Assembly (NCBI GenBank): GCA_963724645.1
Contig: CAVRVJ010000007.1
Coordinates: 124,001 to 188,000 of the forward strand
Direction of reading: 5' to 3'
Length of the DNA: 64,000 nt
Source of the DNA: CAVXSP01 sp963724645
GTDB taxonomy: Bacteria; Acidobacteriota; Vicinamibacteria; Vicinamibacterales; SCN-69-37
This document shows positions 34,343-42,963 of this stretch, piece by piece. The first letter of the stretch is position 1; each line of letters starts with the position of its first letter. The position numbers were made by a program, and so were the translations under genes. The notes under the pieces were generated by a model that was given only the letters and a program-made list of their open reading frames with translations, was not told where the DNA came from and did no database searches.

Positions 34343-35476
34343 TCAGGACTGATCCTTCGTCAGGCGCGCTTTCAGGTTGTCGGCGGCGCCGATCGCCAGA
34401 CGCGCCGGATGACCCACACCTCGGTACCACAGCCAACGTCCGGGCCCGCCGATGCCATAGCGCAGCCGGAACCACCATTCCGGCGGCCAGAGGAGGTCAC
34501 GCTTCACCGGCCCTCTCCCGGCGACCGATGAGGCAATCGCGCGGAGGCCTTTCGGCGCCGGCCAGACGATGCGGTACGCCACGGAACGCGCGCTCGACCG
34601 GGATCGGATCCTCGCCAGGACGTGTGGCGAGAGGGGCGTCAAGTGATCCAGGAGCGGCAGCGCCCGGAGCAGGCGGCCGTGCCGCCGTTCCAGGTGATCC
34701 CAATCCAGCTGGTCGATCCATGTCTCCGTCGCGGCCACGAGATCGGCGACGGAGATCAGGCGAAGCTCGAAGCACTGGACGTCGGTGGGAAACGCGTGCG
34801 CGTAGACATGCCACAGCATGTCCTCGCGACCCAGGGTTCGCATCGTCGTGCCCGACCATGTGAGAGGCTGAGCGCGGTCGCACAAGTCGTCGTAGCGCAC
34901 GGCCCTTGTGAACGGACTTGGGCGCAGCAGGCGCGAATGCAATTCGATCGTCACCGTCGCGCCGTCGACGACCTTCGCCATGCCCTGCAGGTGGTGATGT
35001 CCGCGTGGGACGGTGAGCCCTTTCGGCGCGAATCCTGAATCGCGCAGAATCGCGTGCGCGCGCAACGCGTCCTGTCCGCGTACGAGCAGATCGACGTCGC
35101 GCATCGGGCGGAGCAGTGGGGTGCGATACACGAGCTGGGCCAGCGCCGCGCCCTTGAGCACCAGAAAAGCGACCCCCGCCTCTTCGAACGCTCGCGCTAC
35201 CTCCGCGGCAACACGGGTGCGGACGGCGTGGGCGTGCGCATGCTGCGCCCACCGGGCGCGAAGGCGATCGGCGGCATCCGGCGGTATCGCGATGCCGGCG
35301 TAATGGAAGTGAGCGCTTACGAGCGGCTCGAGTCCGTGATCTTCCGCGCGTTGCAGGAGTTCGTCGAAGGACGAAAGGCCAGCGGTCTCGTGACGCAGGC
35401 GCTCCGCGATCTGCGGACTTCCAATCGGGCCCGCACAGAGTGCGAGCGTCCGAAAGATCGCGTCGGATGCGGTCAT
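34343..35476 (-). CDS. Putative nucleotidyltransferase (NTP_transf_5-like)
   Basis: About 377 residues. The pattern VAFLVLKGAALAQLVYRTPLLRPMRDVDLLVRGQD is typical of the uncharacterised nucleotidyltransferase family found in polysaccharide and secondary-metabolite loci; MRDVDLLV would give the metal-binding aspartates. The rest is helical. The start at MTASD was chosen because upstream sequence is not conserved-looking. It converges with the Mo hydroxylase operon. Function is unknown. Confidence 0.75.
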   Translation of the reverse strand: MTASDAIFRTLALCAGPIGSPQIAERLRHETAGLSSFDELLQRAEDHGLEPLVSAHFHYAGIAIPPDAADRLRARWAQHAHAHAVRTRVAAEVARAFEEAGVAFLVLKGAALAQLVYRTPLLRPMRDVDLLVRGQDALRAHAILRDSGFAPKGLTVPRGHHHLQGMAKVVDGATVTIELHSRLLRPSPFTRAVRYDDLCDRAQPLTWSGTTMRTLGREDMLWHVYAHAFPTDVQCFELRLISVADLVAATETWIDQLDWDHLERRHGRLLRALPLLDHLTPLSPHVLARIRSRSSARSVAYRIVWPAPKGLRAIASSVAGRGPVKRDLLWPPEWWFRLRYGIGGPGRWLWYRGVGHPARLAIGAADNLKARLTKDQS

Positions 35477-35630
35477 AGGAATTGGCCAAGGACGGCTCGC
35501 GCGGTGGCGCGGACCTCGCCCCGCCAGCCTGCGACGGCTCAGGCCTTGATGCCTCAGGCGTCGGGATCTGTCGAGCGGGAGACTAATGCCGTAAATGTCT
35601 TGGCCTGTCAAGAGGTAGACTGCGCAATCG

Positions 35631-36068
35631 ATGAAGATCTCGGCCCAGTACCCCGTCCCGGCGTCCCTGGAGAAGACCTACGCGGCCTTGACGGATCCGG
35701 AGGTCCTTCGGCGCTGCATTCCCGGCTGCGAAAGGCTCCTATCAACCGGCCACGGCCACTACGACGCCGCCGTCAAGATCGGCGTCGCCGGTTTGCGCGG
35801 CACGTATGTCGGTCGCGCCGAGCTTCGCGACGAGCAGCCCCCGCATTCATTCACCCTCGCCGTCGACGGCAAAGCCCGAGGACCCGGTTTCGTGCGCGCG
35901 ATCGCGAAGATTGCCTTGTCGCCAGACGATGGCCACGCCCAGGTGGGGTGCGATGCCGACGTGCAGGTGGGCGGCTTGATCGCGGCCGTCGGCTCGCGAC
36001 TGATCGAGGCCGTGTCGCGCCAGCAAATGGACGAATTCTTCCGCCGGCTGGGTGAGGAGCTCGCGTAG
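35631..36068 (+). CDS. CoxG-like SRPBCC protein
   Basis: A 145-residue START/SRPBCC-fold protein of the CoxG family: MKISAQYPVPASLEKTYAALTDPEVLRRCIPGCERL, then YDAAVKIGVAGLRGTYVGRAEL and GCDADVQVGGLIAAVGSRLIEAVSRQQMDEFFRRL. CoxG proteins are linked to maturation or membrane attachment of CO-dehydrogenase-type enzymes, so it probably serves the Mo hydroxylase encoded to the left although one opposite-strand gene lies between. The gene is complete. Confidence 0.92.
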   Translation: MKISAQYPVPASLEKTYAALTDPEVLRRCIPGCERLLSTGHGHYDAAVKIGVAGLRGTYVGRAELRDEQPPHSFTLAVDGKARGPGFVRAIAKIALSPDDGHAQVGCDADVQVGGLIAAVGSRLIEAVSRQQMDEFFRRLGEELA

Positions 36069-36202
36069 CCCCCAGGCCTCAGAGGCGCAGCGCGGCATCC
36101 CGACAACGCCCCCAAGCCACGTTTCCTTCGGGACTGGCCGTGGGCCGTTCACGCGCAGGACTTGCGACCCAATCCCGGCACCGTAACATCGCAATATCCT
36201 CG

Positions 36203-36236
36203 TATATCATGTATTAATAAGATATCATATGTTAAT
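36203..36236. promoter_or_regulatory. AT-rich direct repeats before the toxin-antitoxin operon
   Basis: Two similar 16-base units, TATATCATGTATTAAT at 36203 and GATATCATATGTTAAT at 36221, spaced 18 nt apart, in an AT-rich island quite unlike the surrounding GC-rich DNA. The second overlaps the antitoxin start codon. This is the usual place for an antitoxin autoregulation operator and promoter. Confidence 0.5.
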
Positions 36237-36558
36237 GCCAAAAGATCCGATTTCGGTCACGTTGGAGCGCGACAACCTGCTGTGGTTGCGAGGACGCGCC
36301 GCGGCGGCGAAGCGCCGCAGTCTCAGCGACGCGCTCGACCAGGTGGTCACTGAAGCGCGACTCGCGGGCCAGGTCTCGAAGGGAAGCGTCCGGTCAGTGG
36401 TCGGTACGATTGACATTGACGACCGGGATCCGCGGCTCTCGGGCGCTGACGCGTACGTGCTCGGCCTGTTCGACGAATCGCTGCGGCGCCCGTGGCTCGT
36501 TCGCGACGCACCTTCGCGGGCACGGCGGCCGCGTCGCAAGGGATCGCGTCGTGGCTGA
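36229..36558 (+). CDS. Antitoxin of VapBC-like pair
   Basis: A 109-residue protein. The N-terminus (PISVTLERDNLLWLRGRAAAAKRRSLSDALDQVVTEARL) looks like a ribbon-helix-helix DNA-binding domain. The C-terminal part is acidic then basic and would wrap the toxin. Two ATGs (36229 and 36235) are possible. It ends with an 8-nt overlap with the PIN-domain gene, so the pair is coupled. By analogy it neutralises the ribonuclease and represses its own promoter. Confidence 0.8.
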   Translation: MLMPKDPISVTLERDNLLWLRGRAAAAKRRSLSDALDQVVTEARLAGQVSKGSVRSVVGTIDIDDRDPRLSGADAYVLGLFDESLRRPWLVRDAPSRARRPRRKGSRRG

Positions 36559-36955
36559 ACCAGCGGCGGTCGCCGACACGCATGCCCTGTTGTTTCATGC
36601 GAGCGGCGGCGGCCGGCTGGGACCTCGCGCGCGCGCGCATTTCGGCGCCTGCGAGCGTCGGGAGGCGATCACCTATGTGCCTGTCGCGGTGATCTGGGAA
36701 TGCAGTCTGCTGGCCCGCGCCGTTCGCGTCAATCTGCACCGGCCCGTGCGGCAGTTCTTCGCGGATCTGTTCAGCAATCCGGCCTATCAGCCGTACAATC
36801 TCGGCGCCGATCAGATCTTTGACGCCGACGAGTTGCGCTTCACCAGGGATCCATTCGATGCTTTGATCTGCGCGGCGGCGCGCGACCTGTCGGTCCCGCT
36901 CGTGACCGGTGACGCCGCCATCCGTGCCTCGGGGGTCGTCAAGACAATATGGTGA
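36551..36955 (+). CDS. vapC: PIN-domain toxin (VapC-like)
   Basis: About 134 residues from a GTG start inside the antitoxin's end (GTGGCTGA overlap). PIN-domain acidic residues are visible: VADTHALLFH (first Asp), VIWECSLL (Glu), FTRDPFDALICAAARDLSVPLVTGDAAIR (third and fourth Asp). VapC proteins are Mg-dependent ribonucleases cutting tRNA or rRNA. All key acidic positions are present, so it is probably active. Confidence 0.88.
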   Translation: MAEPAAVADTHALLFHASGGGRLGPRARAHFGACERREAITYVPVAVIWECSLLARAVRVNLHRPVRQFFADLFSNPAYQPYNLGADQIFDADELRFTRDPFDALICAAARDLSVPLVTGDAAIRASGVVKTIW

Positions 36956-37015
36956 CCGTCACGCTTTGACGGACCTGCGGGCACGCCCGGCCCGCCGCCG
37001 TCTCGGCATCCCGGA

Positions 37016-37040
37016 ATCCCGGAACCTCGTAATCCGGGAT
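37016..37040. terminator. Hairpin between convergent genes
   Basis: ATCCCGGA (37016-37023) and TCCGGGAT (37033-37040) form an 8-bp perfect stem with a 9-nt loop, directly after the ABC-F stop codon (minus strand) and 60 nt after the PIN gene. There is no T run, so rho-independent termination is uncertain. ATCCCGGAA also opens the dispersed repeats at 38681 and 39761. Confidence 0.4.
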
Positions 37041-38677
37041 CACGCGTGCACGCCCGGCGCCTCGTGGCCGCTCCGCGCGACGTACTCGACGTACGATCCC
37101 GGATAGACGAGCGGCCGGGGATCGGTGCCGCTGTCGCCACCGAGTTCGAGCACGCGGCTGCTCAACCCGCGAAGGAACGATCGATCGTGTGAGACGAAGA
37201 TCATCGTCCCCTCGAATGCCTGCAGAGCCTCGATCAGCATGTCCTTGGTTGCCAGATCCAGGTGGTTGGTCGGTTCGTCGAGCACGAGGAAATTCGGCGG
37301 GTACAGGAGCATGCGCGCGATGACAAGCCGGGTGCGTTCGCCGCCCGAGAGCGATCGGATGCGCTTGTCGATCTCGTCGCCTGAGAACTGAAACGCGCCA
37401 AGCAGGTTTCGCAGGACGCCGATCGACTCGTGCGGAAAGTCCTGCTGCATCTGCTCCCAGACACTGAGATCCGCGTCGACGAGCTGCAGCGCCTGCTGTG
37501 CGAAGTAGCCCATCTTGAGGCTGGCGCCGAGCCTGACGGTGCCCTCGTCGGGCTGAATCGCGCCCGCGATCATCTTCAACAGGGTCGTCTTGCCCGCGCC
37601 GTTCTTGCCCATCACGGACCAGCGCTCGCGGCGCTGAATCGTCAGGCTGAAGTTGTCGAAGACGGCGCGCCGGCCGTATCGCTTGGAAATACCGTCGAGC
37701 ACCGCAACTTCGTCGCCCGAGCGTGGCGGCGGGCGGAACTCGAACTTCACTACGCGGCGCCTCTTCGGCAGTTCGATCTTCTCGATCTTGTCCAGCGCCT
37801 TGACGCGGCTCTGGACCTGCGCGGCCTTGGCGGCGTGAGCCGCAAATCGGTCGATGAACCGCTGCTCCTTGGCGAGCATCGCCTGCTGGCGCGCGTACGC
37901 CGCCTCGCGATTCGCCTCGCGCAGTGCCCGCTCGCGCTCGTAGAAGTCATAGTTGCCCGAGTACACGGCGATCTCGCCGTCGTCGATCTCCGCGATGCGG
38001 TTCACCACGCGGTTCATGAAGTCGCGGTCGTGCGAGGTCATGAGGAGGGCGCCGGGAAGCGACGCCAGAAAGTTCTCGAGCCAGAGGATCGACTCGATGT
38101 CGAGATGGTTGGTCGGTTCGTCCATCAGCAGGACATCCGGCCGGCCGAGCAGCGCCCTTGCCATGGCGACGCGCATCTTCCACCCGCCGGACAGAGCGCC
38201 TACGTCGCCGTCGATCCAGTCCTCGTCGAAGCCGAGTCCATGGAGCACCTCTCGCGCCTGACTTTCGAGCGCGTAGCCACCCAAATGCTCGTACTGCTCC
38301 TGCACATCGCCAAACCGCGCGAGCAGTCGATCCATGTCTCCGGCGCGATCGGGGTCTCCCATCGCGTGTTGCAGCGCCTCGAGCTCGTGATGCAACGAGC
38401 CCAGCAGGCCACTGCCGGCGATCACCTCGTCGAGCACCGACCGGCCCGCCATCTCCTCGATATCCTGCCGAAAGTAGCCGATGGTGAGCTTCTTCGGCAC
38501 CGACACTTCGCCGTCGTCCGGCGACTCCTCCCCCACGATCATGCGGAACAGAGTCGTCTTCCCGGACCCGTTCGGGCCAACCAGGCCGACCTTCTCGCCC
38601 GGATTGAGTTGGAATGACGCGTCGACGAACAGGACTTGTTTGCCGTACTGCTTGTTGATGCGATTGAACGCAATCAT
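37040..38677 (-). CDS. ABC-F family ATPase
   Basis: A 545-residue soluble protein with two ABC domains and no membrane segment. Domain 1 has VGPNGSGKTTLFRM, LSGGWKMRVAMARALLG and MDEPTNHLDIESI. The linker helix is about residues 245-320 (REANREAAYARQQAMLAKEQRFIDRFA). Domain 2 has MGKNGAGKTTLLKM, LSGGERTRLVIARMLL and DEPTNHLDLATKDML. ABC-F proteins bind the ribosomal E site (EttA, Uup, YbiT-like); which subgroup this belongs to is not certain. The start is MIAFNRI, adjacent to dispersed repeat 1. Confidence 0.95.
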   Translation of the reverse strand: MIAFNRINKQYGKQVLFVDASFQLNPGEKVGLVGPNGSGKTTLFRMIVGEESPDDGEVSVPKKLTIGYFRQDIEEMAGRSVLDEVIAGSGLLGSLHHELEALQHAMGDPDRAGDMDRLLARFGDVQEQYEHLGGYALESQAREVLHGLGFDEDWIDGDVGALSGGWKMRVAMARALLGRPDVLLMDEPTNHLDIESILWLENFLASLPGALLMTSHDRDFMNRVVNRIAEIDDGEIAVYSGNYDFYERERALREANREAAYARQQAMLAKEQRFIDRFAAHAAKAAQVQSRVKALDKIEKIELPKRRRVVKFEFRPPPRSGDEVAVLDGISKRYGRRAVFDNFSLTIQRRERWSVMGKNGAGKTTLLKMIAGAIQPDEGTVRLGASLKMGYFAQQALQLVDADLSVWEQMQQDFPHESIGVLRNLLGAFQFSGDEIDKRIRSLSGGERTRLVIARMLLYPPNFLVLDEPTNHLDLATKDMLIEALQAFEGTMIFVSHDRSFLRGLSSRVLELGGDSGTDPRPLVYPGSYVEYVARSGHEAPGVHA

Positions 38678-38680
38678 TTG

Positions 38681-38736
38681 ATCCCGGAAAGCACTTGACT
38701 TGACGTGGTACCATGCCGCGCCCGAGAGGGGCGCGG
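38681..38736. repeat. REP-like hairpin element, copy 1
   Basis: The first 30 bases match 39761-39790 at 28 positions and begin ATCCCGGAAAGC. They are followed by a hairpin CCGCGCCC-GAGA-GGGCGCGG (38716-38736). The outer arm CTTGACGTGGT (38699-38709) has no partner here. It lies 3 nt upstream of the ABC-F start codon, within its leader. Confidence 0.6.
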
Positions 38737-38747
38737 CCGCAGGTTCC

Positions 38748-39749
38748 TCACCGGCTGTTCCGTGCGTCAAGCTCTGCGTACGCGATCCCGGTCAATGTGC
38801 CCTGGCCTGTGAGGATCGTCTTTCTGTCCGACCCATCCAGTGTTGCGCTGTAGATGTTGCCGCCAAGGTCCGTCACGTACATGCGGCCGTGCGTCACGTC
38901 GAGGGCGATGCCGATCCCTTCCTTGAGGCCGCCGAACAGAATCTCCGGTTCCCGTTTCAGCGGGTCGGTCCCGGCCGGCGCATCCATGACCGCGCGGCTG
39001 ACGGTGTTGCCGCGCGGCGGATCGCCGCGATCGGTCCAGTACATCGGCGGCTCGACAGGTCGAGATCCATGTCAATCGGCTCCGGCAGCCCATCGAACAG
39101 CACGTCGATATCGGAGCGGTGAGCCGGGCCCTCGCCCTCTGGCATCTCGAGGCCGGCGCGAAGGATACGCCCGTTGCCGCCGCTGCCTTTCTGCGTCCAG
39201 TACATCTTGCCGCGTGCGACGTCGAGCGCGATTCCGACGCACCAGTTACGCGCGTCCCGCCGCGCCGCGTCGCCCCGCGCCGTCTCGACGAGCGTCTCGA
39301 CGCCCGAGCCATCGAGATTCGCGCGCATGATTCGCATTCCCTCACGATCGGACCAGTACAGCTTGCGATGGATCGCATCCAGCTTGATCTGCTTGGGTGT
39401 GAATGTGCCGCCCGCAGGGACGACGGTGGCGCCATGGCTCCCGTCGAGATCCGCGCGTTCAATGGTCCCGTCGTCGGCGCTGACCCCGCCCATCGTCGTC
39501 CAGTACAGATGTCCGCCGGCCACGTCCACGACGATCCCATCGGGACCTGCGGCCCGGCTGCCCGACAACGTGGTCGACCTGCGAGCCGTCAGGATTCGCG
39601 GCCAGCACCCGGCCACCATGGCCGATGTCGAGATAGAAGATCCGGCCGGACCCCGATCTGACCTCTTGGGCTGGAGCGTGGGCGACGAGATCGGCGGGAC
39701 GCGCGAAGGCCGATCCCGCGAGCGCAAGGAACAGGACGAAACGTCGCAT
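38748..39749 (-). CDS. Secreted YWTD-type beta-propeller protein, two frameshifts
   Basis: About 333 residues after joining frames. Signal peptide MRRFVLFLALAGSAFA, then LDL-receptor-like YWTD repeats: HLYWTTMGG, KLYWSDREGMRIMRANLDGSG, KMYWTQKG, MYWTDRGDP and RMYVTDLGGNIYSATLDGS. Frames change near 39573 (one extra base, GTC-G-ACCACG) and near 39047 (one base missing or two extra). All repeat blades remain recognisable, so sequencing error or very recent damage is likely. Such propellers bind ligands or act as gluconolactonase-like proteins; no catalytic call is possible. Confidence 0.75.
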
Positions 39750-39760
39750 AGCGCCTCCTA

Positions 39761-39832
39761 ATCCCGGAAAGCCCTTGGCTTGACGTGGTATCGCGCGCCC
39801 GCGAGGACAGCGGGCGCAACCACCACGTCAAG
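39761..39832. repeat. REP-like hairpin element, copy 2 (complete)
   Basis: Begins ATCCCGGAAAGC like copy 1. The outer arms CTTGACGTGGT (39779-39789) and ACCACGTCAAG (39822-39832) are perfect 11-bp complements, and inner arms GCGCCCGC (39795-39802) and GCGGGCGC (39810-39817) pair around GAGGACA. It lies 12 nt upstream of the YWTD protein start. Confidence 0.65.
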
Positions 39833-39857
39833 TCCTCTAGACTACACCCCCACGTCT

Positions 39858-41795
39858 CTAGCGGGTGGCAACCAACTCAATCTGAAAGACCTGAAGACTC
39901 AGCCGCCGCAGGTCTCCGGACGTCGGCATGTCCGATCCGTCAAGACTTTCCAGCCCGATCGAGGCGCGGCCGGCGCCCAGATCGAATTCCGGCGACTGAT
40001 ACTCGGCGATGCTGGGTGAAGCGGTCAGCGTGATCAGGTCGCGACCTTGAATCGAAATCCTGATGCGGCGCGGTTTGTTGAACGCGCGCGCCACAATCTT
40101 CAGGCGGGCGACAATGGGCTCATCAGCCATGACGCCGAGCTCGGCGCGCTGATCGATCCAGCGCCACTCGACGAGCCCGCCAGTCGGTGTGTTGAGTCGC
40201 TCCGCGTAAGACCATCCGTGTTCATGCCAGATCGCGATCTTCGTGCGGAAGGCCGATGTCTGGGTCACCACGAGCATGCCTTCGATCGAAGAGAAACGAT
40301 TCACGGCCTGACGTCGGATGTCGGCGCGCCAGGCCGGAGTTGACGGCGCGGGCGTGAAACGGTACACGCCATTGGACACATTTGCGTAACACAATGCGTC
40401 CTTTCGCTCGCAGAAGTCGGGCAGCCGTTCGGACGTACATCCTGCCGGCCAATCGGCGCCATTCCCATCGCCGATGAGCAACACCTTCTCGCACCCGTTG
40501 GTCGCGACGGGCGGCCGGGCGGGCTCGTGACCCGCCACCCGCTCCGCGAAGACTTCTGCGACCGGATCATCGATACTGGGCCACCACCGCCAGATCGTCT
40601 CGGCCAGGCTCGTCGGCTGCAGATAGTGCTCCGGCAGGGCCGGAGCGAACGCCCACGCGCACCATACGACAGAGGCCGCTGCCAGACCTCTCATCCAACG
40701 GGCTGTCGGCGAGATGCTGCCGAGCACCGGAATGGCGAAGGGTACCAGCCAGAGTCCATAACGGCTGGGGCCCGGCGTGCCTCCGGCGTTGACGTTGGTC
40801 GTTTGTGTGAAGCTGACGATGAACAGCATTGCGATGAGCGCTATTGCGCCGTTCGGCGCGTCGAGTCCGTGGCGTCCCTGGCGGCGCACGACGCCCGCGA
40901 GGGCGACGACCATGGCCACGAGTAGCCAGGGATCGTGGATGAAGATGCCGAGGTTGGGGTCGAACATCGCACTGGTGAGCTCGCGGGTCTGTGGCCAGTG
41001 GCGATCGATGGCCTGCGCCAATCCCGTTGAGAGACCAAGGCGCCAGTAGTAGTAGAGCGGATGCAACCCGGCGAGGATCGCCCCCGCCGCTGACGCCGTC
41101 CAGACGCGACCGTCCCGCCATCCGTGCTGCCAAAGGGCAAGCGCGATGACGACGATCATGGCACCGGCCATGGGCGGGTTCTGAGTGGCGGCGGCGCCGA
41201 ACGCGACGATCGACCACCAGGGCGACGAGCGGAGCAGGGTGAGGGCGACTGAGATCAGCACGAAGGTCAGCACCTCGCTGTGCGGCTTGTCGACCCACCA
41301 GAGAATGGGACTCGCGACGACGAACGTCGCCACCGCTCCGGACACGCGACCTGCGAGGAACCAGGCAAGTCCTAAGAGCAACAGAATGTTGAGCGCGGAG
41401 AAGCCGCGCGCCGGATGCGCTCCTGAAGCCACCGCCAGGCGCACGAACGGCGCGGCCAGGAGCGAATAAAACCAGAAGTGGGGCAGTTCCTGTCGTCCGT
41501 CCGCCGCACGAAGCACCGGATTCTGGAGGCGATCTCCGGCGTCCGCGGGAAACAGGGCGCGGGCGCGGACCAACTCCTGCGGCGTCAGACTTGGCGGCGA
41601 CAACCGTGCCAGGTTCAAGGACATCGCGACGTATTCAGCGCTGTCTCCGACGTGACGAACGGTCGACATCGCCACGATCGTGAGGAGGAGGCCAGCCAGC
41701 GACGCGAGCGCCAGCGTTTTGGCCCGGCGGCTGGGCCGGATCAGCATCGCGCCGATCAGCAGGAGTTCGAAGGCCAGGGTGATCCGTTGACCCAT
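39858..41795 (-). CDS. Polytopic membrane protein, glycosyltransferase-39-like
   Basis: A 645-residue protein. The first about 400 residues hold ten or more hydrophobic segments with an early acidic loop (VRHVGDSAEYVAM, containing D and E as in the GT-C aspartate position) and aromatic loops (HPLYYYWRLG). The last about 230 residues are soluble and beta-rich. This resembles integral membrane glycosyltransferases (GT-C fold) of polysaccharide loci. I see no definite donor signature, so the enzyme role is inferred. It begins the glycan cluster. Confidence 0.65.
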   Translation of the reverse strand: MGQRITLAFELLLIGAMLIRPSRRAKTLALASLAGLLLTIVAMSTVRHVGDSAEYVAMSLNLARLSPPSLTPQELVRARALFPADAGDRLQNPVLRAADGRQELPHFWFYSLLAAPFVRLAVASGAHPARGFSALNILLLLGLAWFLAGRVSGAVATFVVASPILWWVDKPHSEVLTFVLISVALTLLRSSPWWSIVAFGAAATQNPPMAGAMIVVIALALWQHGWRDGRVWTASAAGAILAGLHPLYYYWRLGLSTGLAQAIDRHWPQTRELTSAMFDPNLGIFIHDPWLLVAMVVALAGVVRRQGRHGLDAPNGAIALIAMLFIVSFTQTTNVNAGGTPGPSRYGLWLVPFAIPVLGSISPTARWMRGLAAASVVWCAWAFAPALPEHYLQPTSLAETIWRWWPSIDDPVAEVFAERVAGHEPARPPVATNGCEKVLLIGDGNGADWPAGCTSERLPDFCERKDALCYANVSNGVYRFTPAPSTPAWRADIRRQAVNRFSSIEGMLVVTQTSAFRTKIAIWHEHGWSYAERLNTPTGGLVEWRWIDQRAELGVMADEPIVARLKIVARAFNKPRRIRISIQGRDLITLTASPSIAEYQSPEFDLGAGRASIGLESLDGSDMPTSGDLRRLSLQVFQIELVATR

Positions 41796-41829
41796 GGATC
41801 AGGAATTCACGGCCTGCCGGGCGGGAACG

Positions 41830-42778
41830 TCAGCCTCGGGCATCGACCTCGTTCGGCGGCAAGGAGGCGCCCTTCAGCGCCTCGGCGCACAGCCAGTCGA
41901 ATCGTCCGAGTACGGCCGACCGGTGACTCTGACTGTGCAGCTTGAGACAGTCCGACGAAAGCCGGACGTCGCCAGGCGTTCGCCACAAGGTCGTCCGACG
42001 TCCCAGGTGCCAGCGATAGGCTTCCCGGCAGGCCGTCTCGATCAGGACGGAGGGCAGGCGGAACACGATCTCGCACAGGCGCTTCACCTTTTCAGCCGTC
42101 GCGCTGAGCGGCAAGGCAAACCCGCGCCGGTCTCCCATCGAAAAATTCGGGTAGAAACGTGCGACAAACGGATTGGCCGCAAGCAGGTCGCGTAAGCTTT
42201 GCTCGCCGATCACCGGACGCAGGTGAACGATCTGATTTGCTGAAAACAAATCCTGGTGCTCGACCCGCAAGTCGGTGTCGGCCATCACGAAATTCGCGCA
42301 GATGACACGCCGGCGACGCGCGAGCTTCGCGAGCAGCACGATGGCGAGCGTGACGCTCCACGCGTGCCGTCCTTTCGTCACGACGAACAGATCCAGGTCG
42401 CCCTCGCTATCGGCGTTGAGCGAAGCGATGCTTCCCGACAATGCGACGAGCCGCACGAACGGAATGGCGCGGATGAGTTTGAGCAGCCAGCGATTTCGCT
42501 CCAGGAGCGACAGGCTGATCGCCCGGCGACGCCGTCGCTCGTGAATCCAGACGGCCCGGCCGCGGGGGAAGAAGAAGCCGTCCCTATACTCCACCTCACT
42601 CTGTAACCTGGCGCTCGCCCGGTAGGTCCGGAGAATCGCCGACTCATCCAGCACGCGCTCGAGGAGCGTTTGCCGCAGCTTCGCGCAGCGTCAGCGGGTA
42701 TTCGAATATCGAGGCGTACAGGATCGATCGCAGAATGGCGATCTCATCGGGCGACCAGACTTTCCAGCGAGTGGACAT
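41830..42778 (-). CDS. Nucleotidyltransferase-domain protein, one frameshift
   Basis: About 315 residues after correction. The N-terminus MSTRWKVWSPDEIAILRSILYASIFEYPLTLRE is in one frame. An extra A near 42677 shifts to the second frame (VLDESAILRTYRASARLQSEVEYRDGFFFPRGR), which continues to the pol-beta motif VALSGSIASLNADSEGDLDLFVVTKGRHAWSV. The corrected joint reads LRELRQTLLERVLDES. The gene lies 34 nt upstream of the membrane protein. Proteins of this type recur in acidobacterial exopolysaccharide loci; the substrate is unknown. Confidence 0.7.
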
Positions 42779-42963
42779 CAAGAGGTTACTCCGCGCGTAA
42801 CTACTTACGTTTCCCGTAAAGCACGCAACCGGCTTCCGGCTCGGCGTTGCGCCCGGGCAGCGCTCGTGCATCGGCCTGCATCGGCGTCGTCCCGCTGCCG
42901 ATAGTGCACGTCGCGTGCCTTCCGAATGCTCCGAGGTGATCTCGGCGCGCGACGAGGCGACGC

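Noticed and set aside
34343..35476. Aminoglycoside-type resistance nucleotidyltransferase
   Set aside because: Length and motif spacing fit the uncharacterised NTP_transf_5-like family rather than antibiotic-modifying enzymes.
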